From Jiella avicenniae (GTDB taxonomy: Bacteria; Pseudomonadota; Alphaproteobacteria; Rhizobiales; Rhizobiaceae): a DNA stretch of 64,000 nt. The number at the start of each line of letters is the position of its first letter. The stretch's first letter is position 1. Made by a program: the position numbers and the translations under genes. Below are positions 34,785 through 43,595 of the stretch, one piece after another. The notes under the pieces were generated by a model. The model made no database searches and had not been told where the DNA came from. It was given only the letters and a program-made list of their open reading frames with translations. The stretch is taken from the NCBI RefSeq assembly GCF_021390325.1, contig NZ_JAJUWU010000026.1:19647-83646 (forward strand). Direction: 5' to 3'.

Positions 34785-36344
34785 ATGGCCCGTGTCAACG
34801 CTCCGACCGACGACATTCTATTCTCGCTGCGCCATGTGGCGCGCGCCGATACGCTGCCCGACTGGGACGACGAGCTGGCCGGCGAGATCGTCGGCTATTT
34901 CGCCGCCTTCGCCGAGGAGCGGATCGCGCCGCTCGACGCGGTGGGGGATGCGGAAGGCTGCCGGCTGGAGAACGGCCGGGTGCGGATGCCGGAGGGCTTC
35001 GTCGAGGTCTATCGCGAGCTCGCCGAACAGGGCTGGCAGGGGCTCGTCGCGCCGGAAGCCTATGGCGGGCAGGGTTTGAGTGGCGCCGTGCTCGCGGCGG
35101 TGAGCGAGATCTTCACCGGCGCGAACCATTCGCTGCAGATGGTGACGGGCCTGGTGCCGGGTGCGATCAGCACCTTGAAGCGTTTCGGAACAGAGGCCCA
35201 GCGCGAGGCCTGGCTGCCGCTGCTTGCCGAAGGGCGCTGGCTTTCGACCATGGCGCTGACCGAGCCCGGAGCGGGGTCCGATCTTTCGGCCATCCGCACC
35301 AAGGCGGTTCGGGACGGGGAAGGCTGGCGGCTCGACGGGGAAAAGATCTTCATCTCCGGCGGCGACCAGGACATGAGCGAGGGCATCCTGCATCTCGTGC
35401 TTGCCCGGACCGGCGCGGCGGAAGAGGGCGTCAGGGGCCTCAGCCTTTTTGCCTGCCCGGCCGAACGGCCGGACGGTACGCGCAACGGTGTCTCGGTCAC
35501 GCGGATCGAGGAGAAGATGGGGCTTCACGCCTCGCCCACCTGCCAGCTCGCCTTCGATGGCGCCCATGCCGAATTGCTCGGGGAGGAAGGCGGCGGGCTG
35601 AGGGCGATGTTCACGATGATGAACCACGCCCGGCTCGACGTCGCGCTCCAGGGCGTCGCCCATGCCGCCCGCGCCTCCGATCTCGCAAAGGCCTATGCGG
35701 CGGAGCGGCGGCAGGGGCGCGGGCCCGACGGCGCCCCCGCGACCATCGACGCCCATCCCGACGTCGCCCGCATGATCGACGAATGCGACGCGCTGGCGAT
35801 CGGCGGCCGGGCGCTCTGCCACATCACGCTCGTCGCGCTGGAAAAGGGCGACCAACCGGATTTCGTCGAGTTCATGACGCCGGTCTGCAAGTATTTCTGC
35901 TCGGAAGCCGGCATCCGCGCCGCCGATCTCGCGATCCAGGTGATGGGCGGCTACGGCTATCTCAAGGAATACGGCGCCGAACAGAACTGGCGCGACGCGC
36001 GCATCTGCTCGATCTACGAGGGCACCAGCGGCATTCATGCCCGCACCACGGCGACCCGCTCGCTGACCCTGAACGGCGGAGCGGGGATGCGCGCCTTCGC
36101 GAATTTCGTCGCCGAAAACGACGGTCTCGCCGAGGCCGCCGAGGCGTGGTCGAAGGTGGCCGCTGCCACCGCCGCGTCTCCCGATGCCGACGCCTACGAC
36201 TTCATGGAGGCGACCGCGTCGCTCGCCTACCGCGCCGCCTGGGCGCGCGTCGCCGCCGTGGCGGACGCCTCCGCCGACCCCGCGCGACTGCGCCGGCTCG
36301 CCGGGCGGGTCGAGCGGCGCGGGGCGTCCTCGTTTCGCGCCTGA
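34785..36344 (+). CDS. Acyl-CoA dehydrogenase, long type, likely arylpropionyl-CoA dehydrogenase
   Basis: A 519-residue FAD enzyme. Acyl-CoA dehydrogenase signatures: MALTEPGAGSDLSAI and KIFISGGDQDMS, then the C-terminal IQVMGGYGYLKEYGAEQNWRDARI and SIYEGTSGIHA with the catalytic-glutamate region. At over 500 residues it belongs to the long group with an extra C-terminal domain. In this operon it would oxidise dihydroferuloyl- or 3-(4-hydroxyphenyl)propionyl-CoA to the cinnamoyl-CoA, extending the pathway to saturated phenylpropanoids. It lies 38 bp after the hydrolase gene. No good ribosome site is visible, though the Met at 34785 begins the family homology. Confidence 0.9.
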   Translation: MARVNAPTDDILFSLRHVARADTLPDWDDELAGEIVGYFAAFAEERIAPLDAVGDAEGCRLENGRVRMPEGFVEVYRELAEQGWQGLVAPEAYGGQGLSGAVLAAVSEIFTGANHSLQMVTGLVPGAISTLKRFGTEAQREAWLPLLAEGRWLSTMALTEPGAGSDLSAIRTKAVRDGEGWRLDGEKIFISGGDQDMSEGILHLVLARTGAAEEGVRGLSLFACPAERPDGTRNGVSVTRIEEKMGLHASPTCQLAFDGAHAELLGEEGGGLRAMFTMMNHARLDVALQGVAHAARASDLAKAYAAERRQGRGPDGAPATIDAHPDVARMIDECDALAIGGRALCHITLVALEKGDQPDFVEFMTPVCKYFCSEAGIRAADLAIQVMGGYGYLKEYGAEQNWRDARICSIYEGTSGIHARTTATRSLTLNGGAGMRAFANFVAENDGLAEAAEAWSKVAAATAASPDADAYDFMEATASLAYRAAWARVAAVADASADPARLRRLAGRVERRGASSFRA

Positions 36345-36734
36345 CGGGCGCCGAGCCCCTCCGCTCGTCCATGCGCCCATCCGCACCATGGGCCCCATGC
36401 GCTTCCGCAAGATGCCGAAGGACGAGCCGCTTCTATCGCCGGCGATGATCGGCACCGATGGCGCCGGAGTGCTTCCCGGCACCATCCGGTCGGCAATCGA
36501 AGTTCGTATGCTCACCCCGAACCCGGTTCACTCAAATGGGCGGCAAAGCCTGAGAAGGCGTCGTACTCGGCAGAGTCTGGGCCGCTGCCCGCCTTTGCGG
36601 CGCGAGGCCGATCAATTTCCCTCGGCAATCCGTCGAGCCATGGTGATTGCGCTTGACAACCCGTTCCAGGCCGGACAATCATGGCTGAACTGGTCTAGTG
36701 GACGAACCACTGGATCAATCATGGTTCAAAGTCG
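36345..36734. promoter_or_regulatory. Promoter region of the sugar-acid cluster, with candidate GntR operator
   Basis: About 390 bp without a gene. AGTGG (36697-36701) and CCACT (36707-36711) form an inverted repeat with a 5-bp spacer, 24 bp before the GntR start. It is flanked by two direct AATCATGG repeats (near 36677 and 36717). This layout suits an autoregulated GntR promoter. A TTGACA at 36653-36658 may be the -35 element, but no convincing -10 was found. Confidence 0.45.
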
Positions 36735-37493
36735 ATGTCGCGTTCTAGCTTCGTGCTCAAAAATGCTCCGGAACTGCAGCAGGCGATCGTCCGTCGCAGC
36801 ATCCGTCATGCCGTTGCGACGAAGATCGGGGCGCTCATCGCCTCCGGCATCCTTCAGGTGGGCGACAACCTGCCGAGCGAGCGCGAACTGGCCGATGCTC
36901 TCCAGGTGAGCCGGGAGACGATCCGAGGCGGAATCCAGATCCTGGCCGCTCAGGGGGTTCTCGCGGTGGTGCATGGCGCGCGCACCAAGGTCGTTTCCAG
37001 CGGCGTCGACGCGGAGTTCACCGGACTGCGCCAGCCGCAGGCGATCAACGAATACGGGATCGACCACATCCATGCCTCGCGCCTTCTGGTGGAGCGCGAG
37101 GTCGTGGGCATCGCCGCGCAGGAGATCGAGGACGGCGCCATCGCCTTTCTGGACGAGTCCTTGAAGACGCAGCGCAAGGCCGTCGAAGATCCGATGCGGT
37201 TCCTGATCATCGATCGCGAGTTTCATCTGGCGATCTATCGATCCTGCTCGAACCGCGTTCTGAGCGATCTCGTCTCCGATCTCTACGGCTACATGATGAG
37301 CCACCGCCGGCTGGCGATGTCGAAGCCCGGCGCGATCGGCAAGAGCTATGGCGATCATCAAGCCATCGTCGAAGCCCTCAAGCGCCACGACCGGGATGCG
37401 GTCGTCGCGGCTTTCGACGTCCATCTCGACCGCATCTACCGCACGACGATGAACGTCCTGACGGATGCGGGGGAGGAACACGAGGGCGCCTGA
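36735..37493 (+). CDS. GntR family regulator, FCD subfamily
   Basis: A 252-residue regulator: winged helix with LPSERELADALQVSRETIRGGIQIL, and an FCD effector domain with HASRLLVEREVVG, IDREFHLAIYRSCSN and YGDHQAIVEALKRHD, whose histidines and aspartate bind a metal and ligand. It is the first gene before the sugar-acid transporter and enzymes, all on the same strand, and so most likely represses or activates them in response to a pathway sugar acid. No clear Shine-Dalgarno precedes the ATG. Confidence 0.91.
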   Translation: MSRSSFVLKNAPELQQAIVRRSIRHAVATKIGALIASGILQVGDNLPSERELADALQVSRETIRGGIQILAAQGVLAVVHGARTKVVSSGVDAEFTGLRQPQAINEYGIDHIHASRLLVEREVVGIAAQEIEDGAIAFLDESLKTQRKAVEDPMRFLIIDREFHLAIYRSCSNRVLSDLVSDLYGYMMSHRRLAMSKPGAIGKSYGDHQAIVEALKRHDRDAVVAAFDVHLDRIYRTTMNVLTDAGEEHEGA

Positions 37494-37556
37494 TCTCGAC
37501 ACGGAAAGACAGGTCAGGCGCGAACGTCAACGACTGCACTGTAAAGGGAGGAATAC

Positions 37557-38543
37557 ATGAACAAACGGACTTTGATGAAGGGCGTGGCCATCTGCGCCGT
37601 GGCCGTGACGGCAGCCTTTTCGACGGCGGGCGGCGCGTTCGCCCAGTCAAAGGAGATCGTCTATCTGACGCCGGGGCTCGACCTGCCCTTCTGGCGCTAT
37701 CTCTCCAAGGGCGTCGAATCCGTCGCCGAGGAGAACGGTTACGGCTTCCAGGCGCTCGATTCGCGCAACAACGCCCAGACCCAGCTTCAGAACGCGCAGG
37801 ATGCGATCGCGCGCGGCGTCGCCGGCATCGTGATTTCGCCGACCGATTCCTCGACGGCGCCGAGTGTGCTGGAACTGGCCGCCAAGAACGACATTCCCGT
37901 CGTCATCGCCGATATCGGAACCAATGAGGGCGAATACGTCTCCTTCATCATCTCCGACAACTACGAGGGCGCCAAGGGCGTCGGCGAGGCGCTGGCCGAG
38001 GCGATGAAGGAGAAGGAATGGGCCGATGGCTCGGTCGGTCTCGTCACGATCTCGCAGGCGCGCAAGAACGGTCAGGCCCGCACGGCCGGTTTCCGCGACG
38101 GCCTCAAGGAAGGCGGCGTCACCGGCGAGGAAGCCGGGCTTCAGCAGATGCAGTCCTACACCGCCGACGAGACCTTCAAGTTCGTCCAGGACATGCTGAC
38201 CGCCAATCCCGGCATGCGCGGCCTCTTCGTCCAGACCGACCAGCCGGCGATCGGCGCGCTGCGCGCGATCCGGGCCGCGCGTCGGCAGGGCGAGGTTCTG
38301 GTCGCCGCCTTCGACGGCATTCCCGAGTTCGTCGATCTCCTGAAATCCGGCGAGATGGTCGCCTCGGGCATGCAGCAGCCGTATCTGATGGGCCAGAAAT
38401 CGGCCGAGGCGTTGTTCCAGCACCTCAACGGCGAGACGCCCGAGAAGGAAATCACCGTGCCGATCCTCGTCGTCACCTCGAAGAACATCGAGGACGTGCT
38501 GCCGACGGTGAAGGAGACGGTGTTCGCCAACGAAATGGAGTGA
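37557..38543 (+). CDS. Sugar ABC transporter substrate-binding protein
   Basis: A 328-residue periplasmic binding protein of the ribose/galactose type (Peripla_BP_4). The signal peptide runs to GGAFAQ (about residue 30). Lobe features include VYLTPGLDLPFWRYLSKGVE, GVAGIVISPTDSSTAPSVLELA, VVIADIGTNEGEYV and LVAAFDGIPEFVDLLKSG. GGGAGG precedes the ATG. It serves the ATPase and permease downstream. The four-carbon sugar-acid enzymes behind it suggest a tetrose, tetritol, sugar acid or branched sugar as cargo. A strong hairpin follows its stop. Confidence 0.92.
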   Translation: MNKRTLMKGVAICAVAVTAAFSTAGGAFAQSKEIVYLTPGLDLPFWRYLSKGVESVAEENGYGFQALDSRNNAQTQLQNAQDAIARGVAGIVISPTDSSTAPSVLELAAKNDIPVVIADIGTNEGEYVSFIISDNYEGAKGVGEALAEAMKEKEWADGSVGLVTISQARKNGQARTAGFRDGLKEGGVTGEEAGLQQMQSYTADETFKFVQDMLTANPGMRGLFVQTDQPAIGALRAIRAARRQGEVLVAAFDGIPEFVDLLKSGEMVASGMQQPYLMGQKSAEALFQHLNGETPEKEITVPILVVTSKNIEDVLPTVKETVFANEME

Positions 38544-38563
38544 GGCCCGGTCTTTCGACCGAT

Positions 38564-38589
38564 GCCCGGCCGGGTTCGCTCGGCCGGGC
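38564..38589 (+). terminator. Attenuator hairpin after the sugar-binding protein gene
   Basis: GCCCGGCCG (38564-38572) and CGGCCGGGC (38581-38589) are perfect 9-bp arms with an 8-nt loop. The position between binding-protein and ATPase genes fits partial termination or message stabilisation. Confidence 0.65.
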
Positions 38590-38724
38590 TCCTCGCGACC
38601 GGCGGCCCTCGAGGCCGCCACCAATCCAGGTCATGCGGCCTTTTTCCCGGGTTCGAGGCGGTCGACACGGTCGATCCGTCGACGTCGGGGAGGGGGGCTG
38701 CGCAGCAGGCGGAAACAGTCTCCC

Positions 38725-40584
38725 GTGCTTCTCGAAGCCATCGATATCGAAAAGACCTTCGGCCGGACGCGGGCGCTCGCGGGGGCTTCCTTCGATCTGA
38801 GGAAGGGCGAGATCCACGCCCTTCTCGGCGCGAACGGGGCCGGCAAGTCGACCCTGTCCAAGGTGATTTCCGGCCATTTGCGGCCGGATGCGGGCGATCT
38901 CTTCTACAAGGGCGAGCCGCTCAATCTGCGCTCCACGCGTGACGCGCTCGCAGCCGGAATCGCGATCGTGATGCAGGAGACGACGCTCGCGGCCGACTTG
39001 AGCGTTCTCGAAAACATCTTCCTGCCCGAACTCGGCAAGAGCGGCTTTCTCTCGCGCTCCAGAATGCGCAAGCGCGCCGCCGCGATCCTCGATGATCTCG
39101 GCCAGGCCGACGTGCTGTCCCTCGATACCGAGGTCTCCAAGCTTTCGGCCGCCCAGCGGCAGCTCGTCGAAATCGCCAAGGCGCTGGCGCTCGATGCCGA
39201 ACTCATCATCTTCGACGAGCCGACCGCCTCGCTGAGCGCCGGCGAGGTGGAGCGCCTGTTCGACGTGATGGCGCGCATGAAGGAGAGCGGGCGCGCGCTG
39301 ATCTTCGTCTCCCACCGGCTGGAGGAGGTGCTCGCGATCACCGATCGGGTGACCGTGATGCGCGAGGGCGCGACCGTCGCCTCGGGTCGCGAGACCGCCT
39401 CGCTCACCCAGGCCGAGATCATCCGCCTGATGGTCGGCCGCGAGATCGGCGCGATCTACCGCGAAGCCGAGCGCGGCGAGGACAAGGACGGCGCCCCGGT
39501 CGTCTTCGAGGTGAAGAACATCGCCGCGCCGCCTGCCGTGCGGGACGTGTCGTTTGCGGTGCGCAAGGGCGAGATCCTCGGACTCGGCGGGCTCGTCGGC
39601 GCGGGACGCTCCGAAACCGCCGAGGCGATCTTCGGAATGCGGCCCCGCACGGGCGGCGAGATGTGGCTGGGCGGCAAGACGGTCGATTTCCGCCGGCCCG
39701 CCCAGGCGGTGCGCGCCGGTGTCGGCTTCGTGCCGGAGGATCGGCGGGTGCAGAACATCGTGCCGGATCTTTCGGTGAAGGAGAACCTGCTTCTCGCCCA
39801 TCTCGGCGCCCATCGCGGCTTCGGCCTCGGCTACAAGGCGCGGCAGAAGAAGGTCGACGAGCTCTTGAAGCTGCTCGACCTTCCCGGTCATCGGCTCTTC
39901 GACGCCTCGATGCTGAACTTTTCCGGGGGCATGCAGCAGAAGATCATCATCGCCCGCTGGCTGCTGCTCGAACCGAAGGTGCTGATCCTCGACGAGCCGA
40001 CCAAGGGCGTCGACATCGGCACGCGCCAGGCGATCTACGAACTGCTTCAGAAGATCGCGGCCGACGGTGTCGCGGTCGTCGTCATCTCGTCCGACTTCGA
40101 GGAGCTGCTGGGCCTTTCGACCCGCATCGTGGTCATCAGCGACGGGCGCTCCATCGCCGACATCGAGAGTTCCGCCCTCGACGAGGAGAAGCTGACGCTG
40201 CTCGCCGCGCCGCGCACATCCATGCGCAAGAACACCGAACTTCTGGGCACGCTCGCCAAGGATTGCGGCGGGGCCGGCTTCTGGGCGCTGATCGACGATG
40301 ACGACCTGATCTGCCTCAACAGCGTCGTCGCGGCGCCCGAGGCCTCGCCCGGCTTTTCCGCCGGCAATGCCGTGGATTTCGACGAAAGCGCCATCCCGAA
40401 AGGGCTCGCCGGGCGGGGACAGGACTTCGTCACCGAAGAAGACGGCAGCCGCTCCACCCTCATCGTGCCGATCCGCAGCCATCGCGGCCACGACTTCGGC
40501 TGGGTCGGCTTGACCGTGCCGGGAAAAGCCGACGGCCTCTCCGCCGAGGCGATCAGAAAACAGATCGAGACATTGAATGCTTGA
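38725..40584 (+). CDS. Sugar ABC transporter ATP-binding protein (RbsA-like) with C-terminal extension
   Basis: A 619-residue protein. Two ABC domains: the first with Walker A GANGAGKST (about 35-43), signature LSAAQRQLVEIA and Walker B LIIFDEPTAS; the second with the usual degenerate loop GLVGAGRSE, signature FSGGMQQKI and Walker B VLILDEPTKG. That accounts for about 500 residues, the normal RbsA/AraG length. Residues 500-619 are an added domain (LLGTLAKDCGGAGFWALIDDDD, then LIVPIRSHRGHDFGWVGL) whose pattern resembles a GAF or IclR-like ligand fold. The start is GTG. The permease gene overlaps its end by 8 bp. Confidence 0.9.
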   Translation: MLLEAIDIEKTFGRTRALAGASFDLRKGEIHALLGANGAGKSTLSKVISGHLRPDAGDLFYKGEPLNLRSTRDALAAGIAIVMQETTLAADLSVLENIFLPELGKSGFLSRSRMRKRAAAILDDLGQADVLSLDTEVSKLSAAQRQLVEIAKALALDAELIIFDEPTASLSAGEVERLFDVMARMKESGRALIFVSHRLEEVLAITDRVTVMREGATVASGRETASLTQAEIIRLMVGREIGAIYREAERGEDKDGAPVVFEVKNIAAPPAVRDVSFAVRKGEILGLGGLVGAGRSETAEAIFGMRPRTGGEMWLGGKTVDFRRPAQAVRAGVGFVPEDRRVQNIVPDLSVKENLLLAHLGAHRGFGLGYKARQKKVDELLKLLDLPGHRLFDASMLNFSGGMQQKIIIARWLLLEPKVLILDEPTKGVDIGTRQAIYELLQKIAADGVAVVVISSDFEELLGLSTRIVVISDGRSIADIESSALDEEKLTLLAAPRTSMRKNTELLGTLAKDCGGAGFWALIDDDDLICLNSVVAAPEASPGFSAGNAVDFDESAIPKGLAGRGQDFVTEEDGSRSTLIVPIRSHRGHDFGWVGLTVPGKADGLSAEAIRKQIETLNA

Positions 40585-41599
40585 CCAGGCCAAAACCACT
40601 CGGGGCACGGAAGATACGGCGAAGACATCGGCGTCCGGACAGGGCTTCGATGCCGTGTCGATGGCGAAGCGCATCTTCACGCGGCTGGAATTTCGCATGC
40701 TGGCGTTGGCGCTCTTGATCGCCGTCGTCCTGTCGTTCGCCTCACCCTATTTCCTGACCCGGACGAATATCTTCAACATCCTCGACCAGTCGGTGGTGAT
40801 CGGGCTCGTCTCGATCGGCATGACCTTCGTCATCCTGACCGGCGGCATCGATCTGTCGGTGGGCTCGGTGGCGGGCCTGACCGGCATCGTGCTCGGCCTC
40901 GCGCTGCAGGACTATTCGATCCCCGTCTCGATCGGCATCGCGGTTCTGGCGGGGGCCGGCATCGGCCTCGTCTCGGGCATCCTCGTCGCCTATTTCGGGC
41001 TCGCGGCCTTCGTCGTCACGCTCGGCATCATGGCGATCGGGCGGAGTCTGGCCTACATCCTGTCCGGCCAGACGGCGATCTCCGGCATCCCGTCGAGCCT
41101 TTCCGAGATCGTCTACACCTCGATCCTCGGCATCCCGGCGAACGTCTTCTTTCTCGGGGTGATGTACCTCCTCGCCTGGCTCTACCTCACCTATACCAAA
41201 GGCGGGCGGACGATCTACGCGATCGGCTCCAACAAGGAGGCCGCGCGCGCCGCCGGGCTCAACGTTCTCTTCTATTCCGTCCTGCCCTATGTGGTCTCCG
41301 GCGCCTTCGCGGCGGTCGCGATCACCTTTTCGATCGCGCAGATCCTGTCGGCCGACCCGCTGGCCGGCAATCTGATGGAGCTCGACGCCATCGCCGCCGT
41401 CGTCATCGGCGGGGCGAGCCTATATGGCGGACGCGGCTCGATCATCGGCACGCTGATCGGCGTCCTGATCATGGTGATGATCCGCAACGGCCTCAATCTC
41501 ATGGGGGTCTCGCCCTTCTGGCAGGGCTCGGCCATCGGCACGATCATCATCCTGGCGCTGCTCATCGAGCGCCTGGTGAGCACGCGAACGAGCCAGTGA
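40577..41599 (+). CDS. Sugar ABC transporter permease (RbsC-like)
   Basis: A 340-residue inner-membrane protein with about ten helices in the BPD_transp_2 family: VVIGLVSIGMTFVILTGGID, LSVGSVAGLTGIVLGL, YFGLAAFVVTLGIMAIGRSL and the coupling-region TIYAIGSNKEAARAAGLNV. It works with the RbsA-like ATPase, with which it overlaps by 8 bp. The lactonase-like gene follows after 31 bp. Confidence 0.93.
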   Translation: MLDQAKTTRGTEDTAKTSASGQGFDAVSMAKRIFTRLEFRMLALALLIAVVLSFASPYFLTRTNIFNILDQSVVIGLVSIGMTFVILTGGIDLSVGSVAGLTGIVLGLALQDYSIPVSIGIAVLAGAGIGLVSGILVAYFGLAAFVVTLGIMAIGRSLAYILSGQTAISGIPSSLSEIVYTSILGIPANVFFLGVMYLLAWLYLTYTKGGRTIYAIGSNKEAARAAGLNVLFYSVLPYVVSGAFAAVAITFSIAQILSADPLAGNLMELDAIAAVVIGGASLYGGRGSIIGTLIGVLIMVMIRNGLNLMGVSPFWQGSAIGTIIILALLIERLVSTRTSQ

Positions 41600-41630
41600 C
41601 GGCCAAGACAGACAGACAAGGGAGGAACAC

Positions 41631-43583
41631 ATGAGCGATCCGAGCCTCGCCGTCCGACTGACCGGCACCGAAGAGATCGTGCCCGCCCCCCGCGTCCTGA
41701 AGGCGGGCAAGCTCTCGGCCGAACTCGACAACGGCAATCTGCGGGCGATCCGCTATGACGGGATCGAGATCATTCGCGCCGTGTCCTTCATCGTTCGCGA
41801 CAAGAACTGGGGCACCTACAACGCGGTCATCGAGGACCTCGACGTCAAGGAGGAGGGCGATCGCTTCACCGTGCGCTATGCGGCGAGCGCGGGCGACGAC
41901 GGCCAGACCTTCCGCTACACGGCCGAGATCACCGGCACGCCCCGCGCCCTGACTTTTCACGGGGAGGGCGAGGGCGTCACCGACTTTCTCACCAACCGCA
42001 CGGGCTTCGTGGTCCTCCATCCCGTCAACGGCGTCGCCGGCGAGCCGGTGACGATCGAGCATGTCGACGGCAAGGTCGAGAACGGCCGTTTCCCGGAAGT
42101 CATCGATCCGCTGCAGCCGATGATGGAGCTGCGGACGCTGACGCACGAGCCGGTCGAGGGGCTCAAGGTGATCTGCCGGATGGAGGGCGACACCTTCGAG
42201 ATGGAGGACCAGCGCAACTGGACCGACGCCTCCTACAAGACCTATGTGCGGCCGCTGGCGCTGCCCTGGCCCTATACGCTGAAGCCCGGCGAGCGGATCG
42301 ACCAGACGGTGACGATCTCGGTGGAGGGCGGACCGGCATCGAGCAGCGCTCGAGGCGATGCGGGTGCGGTCTCGCTCAGCCTCGGCGAGGCGGGGGGGAA
42401 AGCGCCGCGCATCGGGATCGGGCTTTCTGCCGGAGAGATCGAGGCGACACGCGCGAAGATCGAGACGATCGCGGGGCTGAAGCCGGACTATCTCGTTTAC
42501 ATGCATGATCCGCGCGAGAGCGGCGAGGCGGAGCTCAAGGCCGCGGCCGAGATCGCAGGCGAGATCGGGGCCGAGGCCTGGCTCGATCTGGTGGTGACCG
42601 AGGTCGAAGGGTTCGCGGACGAGGTCGCCGGCGTCGGCAAGACGGTGAGCGCGCTCGGCGATCCCTTCGTGGTGGTCCGGGTCTCGCCGGCCCCCGACAT
42701 GAAGGCGACGCTGCCCGGCAGCCCGTGGCCGCCGGCAGCGCCCCTCGACGAGCTCTACAAGGCGGCGCGGTCGGCCTTTCCGAAGGCGAAGATCGGCGGC
42801 GGCATGTTCTCCTTCTTCACCGAGTTCAACCGCAAGCGCCCGCCGCTTACCGACCTCGATCTCGTCGGCTTCACGACCTCGGCGATCGTCCATGCGGGCG
42901 ACGACCGGACGGTGTTCGAGAGCCTGGAGGCGCTGCCCTATATCGGCCTCAGCGCCAAGGAGATCGCCGGGGAGAAGCCGGTGACGGTCGGCCCGAGCGC
43001 GATCGGCATGCGGCTCAACCCCTACGGCGAAGCGCCGATGGCAAACCCGAAGAACATCCGCCAGGCGATGAACCGCAACGATCCGCGCCAGCGCGGCCTG
43101 GCCGGAGCGGCATTCGCCGTCGGCTATCACGCGGTGATGGCCGAAAAGGGCGTCAGCGCCATCGCCTTCGGGGGCACGACGGGCGCTCAGGGCGTGGTCT
43201 CTGCCGATCACGACTGGCCGCAGCCCTATTTCGAGGACGCCGGCGGGGTCTTTCCCGTCTATCACGTGGAGCGCGCGCTGGCCGGCATGACCGGCGATAC
43301 GTATCTGCCGGTCGCCTCGTCCGATCCGACGCGCGTTCTGGCAACGGCGGCGAAGGGCGAGGCGGGCACCGAAATCCTCGTCGCAAACCTGACGGCCCGG
43401 CGCTGTTCGATCGTGCTGCCCGCAAGCATGGAAAAGGCCCGGATTCTCGACGCCGAGCATTTCGACGAAGCCGCGCAGAATCCATGGTTTTTCGATGAGC
43501 TCGAACCCGTGTCGGGCACGAAGATCGATCTCGACGCCTATGGCGTCGCCCGCTTGGTCCTGTCCGCTTCGGGCGACCAGTAA
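41631..43583 (+). CDS. D-apionate lactonase-like protein (ApnL family), tentative
   Basis: A 650-residue cytoplasmic protein with no signal peptide. The N-terminal 230 residues look like a beta-sandwich (ELDNGNLRAIRYDGIEIIRA, IVRDKNWGTYNA); the middle, about 260-540, looks like a TIM barrel related to glycosidases (SFFTEFNRKRPPLTDLDLV, IGLSAKEIAGEKPVTVGP); the C-terminus is a beta domain. This layout and the sugar-ABC/four-carbon acid context suggest ApnL-type lactonases of D-apionate metabolism. No ApnO, the next enzyme of that pathway, is present. So a lactonase for another sugar lactone is possible. GGGAGG precedes the ATG. Confidence 0.6.
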   Translation: MSDPSLAVRLTGTEEIVPAPRVLKAGKLSAELDNGNLRAIRYDGIEIIRAVSFIVRDKNWGTYNAVIEDLDVKEEGDRFTVRYAASAGDDGQTFRYTAEITGTPRALTFHGEGEGVTDFLTNRTGFVVLHPVNGVAGEPVTIEHVDGKVENGRFPEVIDPLQPMMELRTLTHEPVEGLKVICRMEGDTFEMEDQRNWTDASYKTYVRPLALPWPYTLKPGERIDQTVTISVEGGPASSSARGDAGAVSLSLGEAGGKAPRIGIGLSAGEIEATRAKIETIAGLKPDYLVYMHDPRESGEAELKAAAEIAGEIGAEAWLDLVVTEVEGFADEVAGVGKTVSALGDPFVVVRVSPAPDMKATLPGSPWPPAAPLDELYKAARSAFPKAKIGGGMFSFFTEFNRKRPPLTDLDLVGFTTSAIVHAGDDRTVFESLEALPYIGLSAKEIAGEKPVTVGPSAIGMRLNPYGEAPMANPKNIRQAMNRNDPRQRGLAGAAFAVGYHAVMAEKGVSAIAFGGTTGAQGVVSADHDWPQPYFEDAGGVFPVYHVERALAGMTGDTYLPVASSDPTRVLATAAKGEAGTEILVANLTARRCSIVLPASMEKARILDAEHFDEAAQNPWFFDELEPVSGTKIDLDAYGVARLVLSASGDQ

Positions 43584-43595
43584 GGAGTATAGCCC

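Noticed and set aside
36653..36681. Sigma-70 promoter with TTGACA before the GntR gene
   Set aside because: The -35 is perfect but no acceptable -10 is found at 16-18 bp, so it is mentioned only as a possibility.
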